Below, one piece after another: positions 24,075 to 35,100 of a stretch of 64,000 nt of DNA; the stretch's first letter is position 1, and every line of letters starts with the position of its first letter. The stretch covers positions 310,001-374,000 of the forward strand of contig JAIWND010000022.1 of assembly GCA_025330725.1 (NCBI GenBank), given 5' to 3'. Source of the DNA: Chlamydoabsidia padenii (taxonomy: Eukaryota; Mucoromycota; Mucoromycetes; Mucorales; Cunninghamellaceae). A program made the translations under genes and the position numbers. Under the pieces are notes generated by a model. It was not told where the DNA came from. It was given only the letters and a program-made list of their open reading frames with translations, and did not search any database.

Positions 24075-25395
24075 TTATTTTTCGTCTTCTATAACTGCCG
24101 CAGCTAAATTACATTGAGACAAAAAAAGGTTTGATTTCAGTTAGTACACATGGGAGGAATGATACGATCTGTCTTTCTTACCTTCTTCCACCGAGAGACC
24201 ACCCATCATCAATGCTGCAATACGTTCTTGTTCTAATCGATCCTTTTCCCGTTCGACTTCCTGTCGATCATATGTAGATAAATCAAATGCATCATCGTCT
24301 TCATCATCGTTAGCAGCCAAAGAGGGGTTAAAGTCAAATAGATCACGACCAGACATGCCTTGAGATCGACCCGCCTTCCATCGAGTTTCCTTGGCTTTAC
24401 GCACAGCAGCATCATCTGCATCCTTCTTGACCATTCGATTCTTTTTCCATTCGTTAAATGATTCCAAAGTGACAGGTGTAAGGTTGGATCCAAGTTTATG
24501 TCGCTATCAAAAGAAGAATACAAAGCATGAGTATACATCCCTTGATCCCAAAATGTTCATACTTACTTCGGATTCCAAAAATTCTTCCAGAGAGATTTCG
24601 GCCTTTTCTTCCACCTTGCTTTGTTTGGATTTGAGGACGAAGCCAGGTGGTAAAGCATGCTTGTATTTACAGGATGTGCCTTAAAAAAAAAAAAAAAAAA
24701 GAGAGAAGGGGGAGAGTTAAGAGAAGATGATTGTTCATGGTAACTAGTGTATATCACTTACCACCATTAGGACATTCCCAAAACCAACCGTATTTGCTGC
24801 TTTCGATGGCTTCCAAGAAATATTTACAGACGATATCCGTGGGAGGCTGCTTTGAAGCTTTAGATTTGACGACAGCTTCGAGCTTTTCTTGATCCCATGT
24901 CTCCATTGTATCTATAGTTAACTATTCGTTAATATCCATTTTTTTTTATATATCACCCATCAACTTTATACCTTCTTCTTTATCCTTTCTAGAGTCCGTA
25001 TACAAATCCTTCTTGTCCACTTTACGACCCACGTTGACGTCATGAGAGAATTTACACTTGGCACCCTTATCACAGTTTCCATTCTTAAAGTTGACACAGA
25101 GTACCGACTTGGGATCAGTTCCGAATGGCACCTTTTGGACGATTTGGACAGGCTGGAAGAGTTCTTGGAGTTCTTGTTTACGTCGTTCTTCAGCTGCTTT
25201 CTTTTCGGCAATGTCACGTTTGGTGGTGGATTTGTTGGCTTCATCGTTATGCTTGGCTTGAGCTTTCACCGTTTGGATGTATTTCTGCACCTTGGTCGAC
25301 TTGTTCTTGTTCTTCATCCCAAAGGTCTTGTCTTCAAGGGACTTGGCCGACTTTGCCTTTTCCGCTTTGGTCTTTTGTGTTTTTTTAGGAGGCAT
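24075..25395 (-). CDS. TMA46: Tma46/DFRP1 (ZC3H15) ribosome-associated CCCH zinc-finger protein
   Basis: Partner of the DRG-type GTPase Rbg1 on translating ribosomes. Minus-strand exons 25395-24972, 24911-24762, 24679-24567, 24503-24182 and 24103-24075 join in phase to 345 residues. The start MPPKK and the stretch [19 protein letters not shown] are characteristic. A canonical C-x7-C-x5-C-x3-H finger uses C100, C108, C114 and H118. A second cluster uses about C170, C188, C195 and H199 ([17 protein letters not shown] region). The C-terminal acidic helix (LDFN/DDED) carries the DFRP-type G-protein-binding region. The last exon encodes only nine residues (AAVIEDEK end). A minus-sense GCGGGATTTAA lies about 210 bp upstream. 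Confidence 0.93.
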
Positions 25396-26525
25396 AATTC
25401 AAAATGACAGTAGGATGGATGATATTAAAAATGAGTATGTAGTATGTATATAATATAAAAAAAAAAAAGTTGAATGTGTAATGCAATGAATAGGGATCAA
25501 CAAGGAATGATGCTTGTAGCCCAAGTGATAAAGGTGTGGAATGGAATAGAAGAAAGAAAGGGAGAAGGGAATAGAGAAAAAAAAACAAGCTATAAAAAAC
25601 TTTTAAATCCCGCAGTGACTTGAAAAAGAAATAGATCTCTTATTGGCCCCTGACTTGCTTAAAGTCGACCAAAGGATAAAAACTACACTAAATAGACTAG
25701 TCGGCATGTTGATGCTGACTCTGAGTTTTACTCTTACTCTCATCATACTATGACTGGGATCATCACATTCAAGTTTGATCTAATTGCAGGATTTTTTGAC
25801 ATGAGTCGCCCTGGAAAATTTGAATCCCGACGTCAAAATAACATTCGAAAAGTGATGCAAACAACAAACAGCTAATCAACCAATATCAATGCATTGAGAA
25901 ATTCCTTCGCCAAGTTAACGTTTTCTTCCATACCCTCTTAAAATCTGGGAAGTTTCATGATTAAAGTATACTCACATCTATACGGAGCTCGCTCCGGTGT
26001 AAGTTTTGGCTTGATTTCACATTTATTTTTTACAATCTAATATCATACAAAGATGCGTGGAAGTTTTTGATTAGTTGCATTTAGTTTCTTTTTAACTTAC
26101 CTTTACACAAGATTGTCAAATTTTGGCCATACATTTATACGAGGCGGTCGGCGTTTTATGAATCATGCAAAACACGCCGATTCAATCCCCGCTACCCTTT
26201 TCCCCTCTTCACGCATTGGATTTCGACATTTTAAAAAGACAATACAAAGATATTTTTATTATTATTCAATATCTAGGCATTCAAAATAAAAACATCCTAT
26301 GCTAAAAAATAAAATGATGATGATAAAAGGTAAAGAGGAGAGAGGGAAAGTGAATAAATAGATGATGTATGGGGAGAGGATGTTAAAAAGGGAAGAATAA
26401 GTAAGGGAAGATTAACAGTAAGAGGGAAACTAGTAAGTGCATACATGTATAGATATATAAAACAAAATCAACTAACAAATAAGGGGCATGTATATGTATG
26501 TGTACCAAACCATTGAGATGATTGT
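25396..26525. other. Intergenic region between TMA46 and eIF3a
   Basis: No gene is seen. Minus-sense copies of the recurrent motif are at 25603-25613 (GCGGGATTTAA) and about 25820-25831 (GTCGGGATTCAA). The TMA46 side also has poly-A runs. A 'GAGCTCGCTC' dyad lies near 25986. Confidence 0.45.
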
Positions 26526-29500
26526 TTAGTTTCTTCTCCAGGAGCCACCACCACCAGATTCACGGTCGCGATCACCACCGAATCCACCACGAGGTCTACG
26601 ATCACCATCACGGCGGTCACCATCACGATCTCCAAAGCTACCAGATCCACCAGCTGGACGACTACGACGAGCAGGAGGAACATAAGCACCACTACCGGGA
26701 GCTCGGTTGCCAAATCCACCAGGAGCACGATTGGAGGGAGAAGCAGGTTCACCGGTTGGTTGTCTACGGGCAGGAGGCACATAAGTATTCCTCTTGGGCT
26801 CGGCAGGAGCAGATTGGCGTAGTTTAAGGCGTTCTTCGATTTCAGCTTCACGTTCAGCTTGTTTACGAGCCATTTCATCCAATTTCCTACAGCAAAAAAA
26901 AAAAAAAAAAAAAGTGGAAACAGTTAGACACCTATTATATATCTTTTTGACACTGTTACTTACTTTTTCTGTTCTTCGTCTTCCTGTTTCCATTTGAGAA
27001 GTTCGGCTTCCTTTTCAGCCCGTTTTCGTTCTGCTTCTTCCTTGGCTTGTTGTTCGGCTTGTTCTTGTTGTTGACGACGTTCTTCTTCAATACGGCGCAT
27101 TTCCAAAAGTTCTTCACGCTTAGCCCGCCATAAAGCAATACGTTCTTGTTTTTCGGCTTCGATAGCTTCTTCAGCAGCTCGTCGTTTGGCGTCGGTGGCT
27201 TGTTGATGAGCAGATTCTAGCTTGCTACGGAAGGTGGAGTAGTCGTTAAACATGCGTTCCAATCTGGACTTGACTTGCATATTGTGTTGGTGATTTTCCT
27301 TGGAGGTAGCCAATTCCATCTTGCGAGCAGCTTCGTAAAAGGCCTTGTCTTGTTTTTGTTGGCGTTCGTAGTCCTTATCCAATAGTGGGATTTCTTCTTT
27401 GCGGAAGGCACGTTCAGTATGATCCAAGCGTTTGGCGATTTGCTTGAGACGATCCGACATTTCCTTTTGTTCAGTTTGTAATCGGTTAACCTTGATATCC
27501 AAAAGAGTCTTGACATCGGAATTTTCCACTTCTTCAGGCTTGAGTTGTAAACCAGTCTTAGCAGAGATTTCTTCGGCAATACGCTTGGCTTGGTCACGTT
27601 GGATTTCATCTTGTAAGCGCTTGACACGTTCTTCTTCACGACGACGCAGTTCTTCTTCCACCCGTTTCTTTTCAGCTTCGGCCTTCTTGAGAGCAGCAGC
27701 GGCCTTTTCTTCAGCAGCAGCCTTTTCTTGGCGAGCGATTTCAGATTCGATGATTTCCTTGCGACGTTCGATGATGTTCATACGTTCCAAAGCATCCTTG
27801 TGTTCCTTCTTCATACCAGCCAGAGCTTGTTGGACAGCCAGAGCCTTGCTTTCCTTGGCAGCCACCTTGATGGAAGGATCGATCATTTGTAAAGCAGCAT
27901 TGAGGTTCACACCCAGACGAGAGAGTTGAGTGCGCATGAGGTCAGAAGGAGAAGATTGAAGTTGAGAGCCTTCAGCAACAGTACCCTTGGGAGCAGCAAA
28001 GAGGTCGGTTTCGAATGTCAAGCTTTGAGAGCAGTGGTCGATACGGATGTTGAGTTCACCACGTTTGCACCCATTCATGATGAATTTTTCAATAGTGGCA
28101 GCATCATAGTTGTAAGGAGATGGGAAGGAAGCCAATTCCAAGACAAAGTCCAGCTTGACAGTGGTGTATACTTGAGACAATTGTTGGAGTAATCGTGTCA
28201 AAATAACTTGATGGAGAGGTCGGACATACTTGGCCATGTCAGAATCTTCAGAGAGTTTGGCCATGATAGGGTTGATCTTTTTGCAAATAGACAAAGGATG
28301 GAATTGGACTTCAAGAATGTTGTAGAGATCACGGATTTCAGGTCGGACACGAGACAAGATGTTTTTGTTCAAGGCTTCCTTCAATAAACCAGTTCGAGTA
28401 GGATGTTGGACGAGACCCATCAACATAGAGAGACGATTATGCTTTTGAATACGATGATCATCAGCTTCTTGGTATCCAGGTCGAGTCTTGGTGGTGGTGA
28501 TGATAGGAATGGCAAGAGCAGACAAAAGGACAATGGAAGCCATACGAGATTGATCTTCTTCAGACATGGACTTGTTGATGACCCGTTCAATACCAGAGTA
28601 CTTGTTCCAAGCAGCAGAGTGGAAGAGGAAGTCTTCGCTGACCATAAAGATTTGAGTGAGTTTGTTGTAGTAGTTGGCAAGCATTTCAGGTTGAGGAGGT
28701 CGTTTGGAAGAAGTCAACAAAGTATAGATATCTTCAACAGACTTGAAGGCTTCTTGCCACAATTCCATATCAGCAGCCGCATTAAGTTGGTTGAATCGAA
28801 CATTGAGATATTGTTGCAAAGTGTCGGGGTCATTCAAGTTGATGGAATGAGGTTGGTGAGAGTATTTCGACACGTTTTGAAAGTGGTTGCGAAGAATTTC
28901 ACACAGACGTCGGAATTCTGTTTTTCGGGAGTAGGTCAAACAGAAGGACAAGGCTTTGTTGCTGACTTGGTGATAGAGTGTTTCCAAACGAGCATTGTTG
29001 CGAAGGATATCCAAAACAGTACGATAGACTTCCCACAAGAATTTCAACCAGGGAGTCACCACAGCACGGTCTGTTCGGTCCTTGTTTTGTTCACCACTGA
29101 CAGTACTGAGCATGATTGATTCAGGTGTTTCCGAGGCTTCCAAATCATCCACATCGACAGCAATTTGGTCCGCCTTGGCACGAGCTTCAGCCACCTTTTG
29201 TTCAGAGAGTTCCAAAAGCTTGGTGATGACAATCTAAGTAAAAAGCAAAAATAAAAAAAACAAATTCAGTAACAATGATAATGATTGAATAATCTCTGTA
29301 AAAATGTCCTTGTTGTTATTTTCTTTTACCTCGATCGAGTTGACACTGGTGTTTTGAGCAAGGTTACGATATTGATGCAGACCTTCCTTCACAGTTTTGC
29401 CTTGGCGTAAATTGACACAGAGTTCGACATACTTGAGCATCATGGGTTCCATTACAGTAAGAGGATTGCTGCGAGATCGTTTAGATAAGATGACTTCATT

Positions 29501-29770
29501 AAGCGCTTGTAAAGCAGGAGCTTCTTGCCCTAAAGCGATGAGTTCTATGTTTTAGTAAAAAAACAAAAAAAAAGATGATTGAGATGTTAGTTTCTGATTG
29601 TGTGCAAGCATTCGTCATCCTATTTGATGTGTTCTCCCATTTCATTTATATTTTCCGTCCATGTATATTTCCATCCATCCATCTATCCATCTATCCATCT
29701 ATCCTTTTGTGTAATTACCATCAGCTCGTTTGAGGGCGCTATCCGGTTTGACCGCGTAGTAAGGAGCCAT
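26526..29770 (-). CDS. TIF32: Translation initiation factor eIF3 subunit a
   Basis: Core scaffold of eIF3 that links the factor to the 40S ribosome and mRNA. Minus-strand exons 29770-29719, 29544-29330, 29233-26964 and 26886-26526 join in phase to 965 residues, matching fungal Tif32/Rpg1. The N-terminal spectrin/TPR-like helices start with MAPYYAVKPDSALKRADELI. The PCI domain lies at about 330-530. Then comes a very long charged helix (about 560-860) rich in EEERR/EKQ repeats. The C-terminus is Arg/Gly/Asp-rich with two PPARR motifs and RGG-like runs, likely an RNA-binding disordered tail. The gene has one dominant 2.27-kb exon, in contrast to the finely split genes around it. Confidence 0.96.
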
Positions 29771-30416
29771 CTTGGTGTTTTTAAATGTGATACGAAGATG
29801 GTAAAGAAGCAATTTATTGGAAAACGCAAACCCGCTTTTATATATTCAAACTCCGCTATCCAGAGGGTCGGTAGGAATTCAAGCCTTTTCCTCAAGCGCT
29901 TGTTTGACCCCTTGACTGACGAAACTACAACTTTATGCATTATGATAAATAGGTATTCCATATCCCGAAACATTTTTTTAACAAGAGAGCTTGTTTGGAG
30001 TAGGAAATTATTTTTTAGGATAAGGTGGGAAATGTAGGATGGGGATGACACCGGGCGGTCCCCTGAGTTTTGCTGGGATTCGGGCATGTACTCCATTCTG
30101 GCAGCACATAATGAATAATTAATTTAAAACTGGCACGGACAAGGGGAAGCTGGCCGTCTAATTAAAACATAGTATTGCAGTGGTGTTAACACAATGTGAT
30201 TTCCGCCCAATAGGGCACCAATTAAGACCTTGATGAGCAGTTTTGGTCTTGATCAAACCCGGTACCAAAAGTTATTAAGACCAATACCAAATGAGTACCA
30301 ATACTAATTTTGTTAAAGTATTGGTTTTGTCAAAACTTGGTATTGAGTACTTTTTCCTCACTATCTTGTCAAGATCAAGCCCAAATTGAGAGCCCTAGTG
30401 GGTTAGGGGCTCATAC
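29771..30416. other. eIF3a promoter side, up to the inverted-repeat element
   Basis: The eIF3a promoter contains AAACCCGC (minus-sense GCGGGTTT) near 29829-29836. From about 30240 to 30400 the sequence repeats words such as GGTACCAA, GTACCAATAC and TTGGTA/ATTGAGTAC, giving a short region of dispersed internal repeats. No gene is seen. Confidence 0.4.
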
Positions 30417-30537
30417 CATGATGCAAAGACTCTGGATTTTTTTTTTCAAAGTCGAATATCTTTGTTTCGAGGCTACCCCTGACTCTCAGATTTGATTTGC
30501 CAGATTGAGAAATTCATGCAGAACTGAATTTCAAGTT
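30417..30537 (+). repeat. Left terminal inverted repeat
   Basis: It begins CATGATG and runs through the T9 block, GGCTACCCCTGAC and AAATTCATGCAGAA. It pairs with 31710-31830 in inverted orientation. Confidence 0.6.
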
Positions 30538-30651
30538 GCAAACCCCGACTTTCCTCGGGGGAATATGTTGGGCGTAAAGTTCAGGCGGCTTCTGGGTGAG
30601 TATGTGTTGGACACAGTTTCGGTGATCCTTGTTAGGAGACCGTATTATGGT

Positions 30652-30780
30652 GAAAAAAAACTTTGGGTAATTTTTTTCAAACGTGAATTGTACGTCGTGT
30701 AGACTGGCTCTGAACGTGAAAGACAATTCGCTAAATCGAGAAACTCATGCAGAATTGGATTTTGCAATTCAACCCCCGAC
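30652..30780 (+). repeat. Internal direct copy of the terminal repeat
   Basis: It shares TTTTTTTCAAACGTGAATTG with the right end and CTCATGCAGAATTGGATTTTG with both ends. It is followed by ACCCCCGACTTT, as in the left copy (AACCCCGACTTT near 30541). Confidence 0.5.
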
Positions 30781-31709
30781 TTTGATCGCGCGATCCAGAG
30801 CTACCGAATGATATAAAACCGTGGTTGGTTTCCAATTTTCCCGCTCAAATGCCGCTCGGTGAGTGGTGCGTGAATCATGAATATATACTAAGCGCTCCTG
30901 ATATATTCGTTAGGCAGCACCGATTGGATTATAGACAAGAAGAGATGATCTTGTTCAAAGGACTTTTGTTTATAGTGATATCGGTGTCTACAGGTCAATA
31001 CCGCAATGTTTAAATTTATATAGATCCGATGCTAGTGTCATAAACGCGTACATATAAACAATGGTGACACCAATTGATACATTGCAATACAGGTCAACGC
31101 AGCTGGTAAAGATAGTAGCAATACATATAGACAATAGAAACACACATATAGTACACATATAAAAGGCTTTCAGTATTCATATACTTTGTCACCCAGAACC
31201 GGGTGTCAGTTGAGAAGGGAAAGATGAAGTAAAGAACCCTATAATAAACATGATTATTAAAAAAGTTGCTATCATGCAAAGATATATTTCTACTTACAAG
31301 ATTCGTAGATCTTTCTGATTCACTACTAGTTAAATTCTGCGTTTTTATAGTGTAGGCATGCATCCATCCATCCCATGATTCAAAAGAGAGAAGTCTTGCT
31401 AATAATAAAAACACAATGGTTAGCGGCTTACTTATAAGGCTGTCTTTGAATCGGAATGTAAAAGCCGTCAATGACGAGTAACGAAGTCTCATCATGCCCC
31501 AAAATCTACAAAAATCATGGTCGAGTTCTTCACTTTGCCATGGCTTCCATAGCCCATCCATCCAATCCACGATTATGCAGATTTAAATTCCGAATCATGC
31601 AAATTCACTTGTATCCATATAGCCCTCCCATACATATTCACCTCTCTGGCCCTCATTCTAGGCTCACAGAGTGGCGATATTTGATGCATGCAAGTGAATG
31701 CGGTGTTTA

Positions 31710-31830
31710 AAGTTTAGATTCCAATTCTGCATGAATTTCCCAATCCAACAAACTAAGTGTCGTTGTCAGGGGTAGCCTAGAAGAGGCGCAATTCACGTTT
31801 GAAAAAAAAATCCAGGGTCTTTTCATCATG
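31710..31830 (-). repeat. Right terminal inverted repeat
   Basis: The reverse complement starts CATGATGAAAAGACCCTGG and continues through GGCTACCCCTGAC and GGAAATTCATGCAGAA. Confidence 0.6.
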
Positions 31831-32171
31831 CCAAAATCAATACCTACACTATTACAACGCCTACCATCAAAAGACGCCAGTCGGCGATTCCCGGCCGTTT
31901 ATTGACAAGAAACAACAACAAAGGGACAGGTTGAGTAGTACTTTCTAATAGAGACTCTACCGATTTAAAGTCAAGTAAGCACCCATAGTTCTTTATAGTG
32001 TCTAAATAACATGCACCAAAGGATATTTAGTATTGATGCATCACCAACAGTGATACTAAACGGTTTATTTTAAATCATATCATAACAAAAATAGAAGGGG
32101 GGTAAAGTAAAAAAAAAAAAAAAAAGACAAGTACAAACAATTAAACCAAAGTAATACTATTCTCATCTATA
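31831..32171. other. Spacer between the repeat element and the FAR-acyltransferase gene
   Basis: No gene is seen. It includes a poly-A run (about 32110-32126) on the 3' side of the minus-strand gene. Confidence 0.4.
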
Positions 32172-35100
32172 TTAACCAATGTTTGTACCACTGTCACGAT
32201 AGATGGGGTTCAGGTTGTAGGCTTCAGAGACACGTCTTGGGTTTCGTCCAGCACCCACCGCAAATCCATTGGCATTGGCAGATACCTTCAACGAGTGCAC
32301 CAGTTGAATCATTTGTTCTTCGTCCCGGATCAATTGCATACCATGTTGTCGCGAATAGCTTTGATCTGCCCGCACAATACTTTGTATTTGCTGCTGGCAC
32401 CTGTCAAAGACGTGAGCATTTTCTCGAAAGTTGGCATCATCCACACCAAACCGGAATTTTTCAATTTCATGACACAGAGAAGCAATATCCAATAGTTGTG
32501 ATAAAACGTCCTCCTCCTCCTAATGGTGGATTTAAAGAGTTAGCGAGATATACATATATATATGTGAATGTAATTTCTTTGTATTACCTTGATTTGTGTA
32601 GATCCAGTCGCATGACTTCGATCGGATACCATCACCAAGTCTTCATTTGTTTTGATACCAAGTTCCAAGAGTAGGATTTGAGCATCAGGGGATAGTTTTG
32701 TTTTCGGGTGGACAGCATCAATAAATCCAATGGCCATAAAGTTGTCCATCGCATTTTGGCTGGCTTCTGTTGACAATACTTCACGATAGATCGTTCTTCG
32801 GCCGCTAACAAGATGAGCAGCAATCCATTGGGATAGTATAGGGACAATCTTGCGAGGCATGTAAGGAAGATCACGTAGGGCAGATAATGAGCATGAAGTA
32901 ATCCAATAAGCATCCAATGTTGGGTATATGAAGGAAGCAAACAAGTTGATTTGGTCGCATTCTGTTTGGTTTGATGTCTTGTCCACCAGTTTTTGATAGT
33001 GTCCACCGTCCTGTAGCTTGAGGAAGCCGTTGTTGGAGAACCAAAGTAGTAGGTGATCGAATGTCTATATGGATGGATTAAAGGTGAAATTAAAACATTA
33101 TCTGTTTTATGCAAATAGGACTTACCTCGTCAACCTTCCAAGTATAAATGAATTCATTTTTCAAGAGCCGCACCAAAAAAATAAACCGAGAGAAGAGGTC
33201 ATCACGGGTCAGGATACTGTTTGACCCAAAGGATAAATACAACACCGAGAATATGGCCTCCGGTAAAAAGATTTCGATTATCTAATAGTAAAAAGATTGG
33301 GAGTAAGTAATTCCTTCTCCCCGATAATCCCATCCGTTGTATGCATCGTTTACCTGATTGGCTGTGTAGGACAGTTGCATGACATTACTTGCATGATCCA
33401 CCACACGAATATTGGTATTTTCATTAATCCGTTTCCCACCTTCTATGACAATATTTGTTCGGGTATCCAGTAATTTCAGAGAATAGGCTACAATTGTTTC
33501 GGCATCTTCACCATCTACATGATCAGAGAGAGAAGTAGTTATTAGTGTCAACCACATACATTTTTTGACTACTTACCTTGCCAATCAATAGACATTCCTT
33601 TGTCAGAAGCTTGTCTTTTGAGCCATTCAGTGAGTTGATTTATTTTGCCTAGAGATAGTCCATTTGTAGCACGCCCAAAGAGTACGATTGCTGCTACGAT
33701 AGATACCGGGCTGATGATGGAGCATAAATGTTGTTGGCGCTGAATACTGTTTGCAATAAAAGTAGTTGTATGTGCATATTGTTGAGCCAAAGTCATCCTA
33801 CGTGTAAAGAAAAAAAAAAAAAAAAAAAAAGAGAGAGAGAGTTTAGTAGTTGTCGATATCATTCCCCCTTCCCTATATATATATTTACCTTTTACTGCCG
33901 TCCAAAGAAGCAAGTACTTCGTCTTTCGCTTTTCGGATATCAATTGCTTTCCCAATACCAACATAGACTCGGCCACATTTACCATTTTTAATAGTACCAT
34001 CCAAATTATTATCACTTTTCACCGGACCAGCCATTGAGGTACTACGCCGTAAAAAGGATGTTGATCGAGATAAAGGAGTACCTGTATTCACCCGAGAAGA
34101 CCCATCACCAACGTTCGTAGAGGATTCCGCTTCTTGTTTTGATTTTTGGTCCAGAACTTGATCAATAAGCATGCGTAGATCTGGGGTTTTTTCATATGTG
34201 ATGTGTATAGGCACAATCACCGTGTCCTTTCGATTAAGATACGGGGCAGATTCAAAGGATGATTTTGAAGTCTCTGTAGTCCGGCTGTCGAGTGAAGGTG
34301 AAGGTGAAGGTGGCGGTGATTGTTGATTATTAAGTCGGGGTGTTTGCTGATTTCGATCCAATGTCGCCTCCACTACCATGTCAAGTATACCATCATCATA
34401 GATCGCCTGTATCCGACCAGTCCTTGAACGTGCTCGTTCCAAAAGCATCGATAGAGCACCATGTTGATGTAAAAGGACTTCTGTGTAGGCAGAAGCAACA
34501 GCTGTGTTGAGTGGAGATCGTGTCGTCCTGTCCCGTCGAATAAAGTAGGCACCAGCAATACGAAGTATATCTGATAGCGGTCCCAAAAGAGCCAAAGCTA
34601 AGAAGCAAAACATGTTGAATGGTTATTACAATCTGATCAGTACTTGTAAAACACATTTACATACCTTCATCACACACAATGGCCGGTACTGGTAGATGGT
34701 AGCGAAGACATATGTACCAAACTAAAAGCTGATCCAATAGTGTCTTTGAAACAGGTATATAAACTACGTTTTTCCCTTGGATCTGTTCCTTGACCTATTC
34801 ACAATCCCAAATACAAAGTTAGTTGCCCATTTATATTGCCTTGTTTTACAAAGCCAAGTCTTACCTTGAATATATCTTCATCCCGCAAACGAATGCATGA
34901 GAATAGTCGCTTGAAAAGAGTATCTAAAAAAGAGCCGGCGAACCAGATATATGGCAGTTGTGTGCGTTCACCCATCCGTTGGACGATTTTCAGAGCTTCA
35001 CCCACGACAGTTTGTTGTGGGACCCCAGAAGATGCCATAATCTTGATTTTAAAAAGAAAATAAGGCGAGTTGGTCCTATATCATCAACACCAAGATTTTT

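Larger units (their letters stand above)
30417..31830. mobile_element. Non-autonomous element with long terminal inverted repeats
   Basis: The left end (about 30417-30537) and the reverse complement of the right end (about 31710-31830) align over about 120 bp. Shared blocks are CATGATG, CTGGATTTTTTTTTCAAA, GGCTACCCCTGAC and GAAATTCATGCAGAA, with diverged stretches between. A third, direct copy of the terminal sequence sits inside at about 30652-30780 (TTTTTTCAAACGTGAATTG and CTCATGCAGAATTGGATTTTG). The interior has no transposase frame. I found no target-site duplication in the immediate flanks. This fits a MITE-like or foldback DNA transposon derivative, about 1.41 kb long; the superfamily is unknown. 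Confidence 0.6.

Noticed and set aside
27432..29119. Long plus-strand open frames across the eIF3a gene
   Set aside because: They are antisense to a well-conserved exon and show no family motif; the eIF3a frame explains them.
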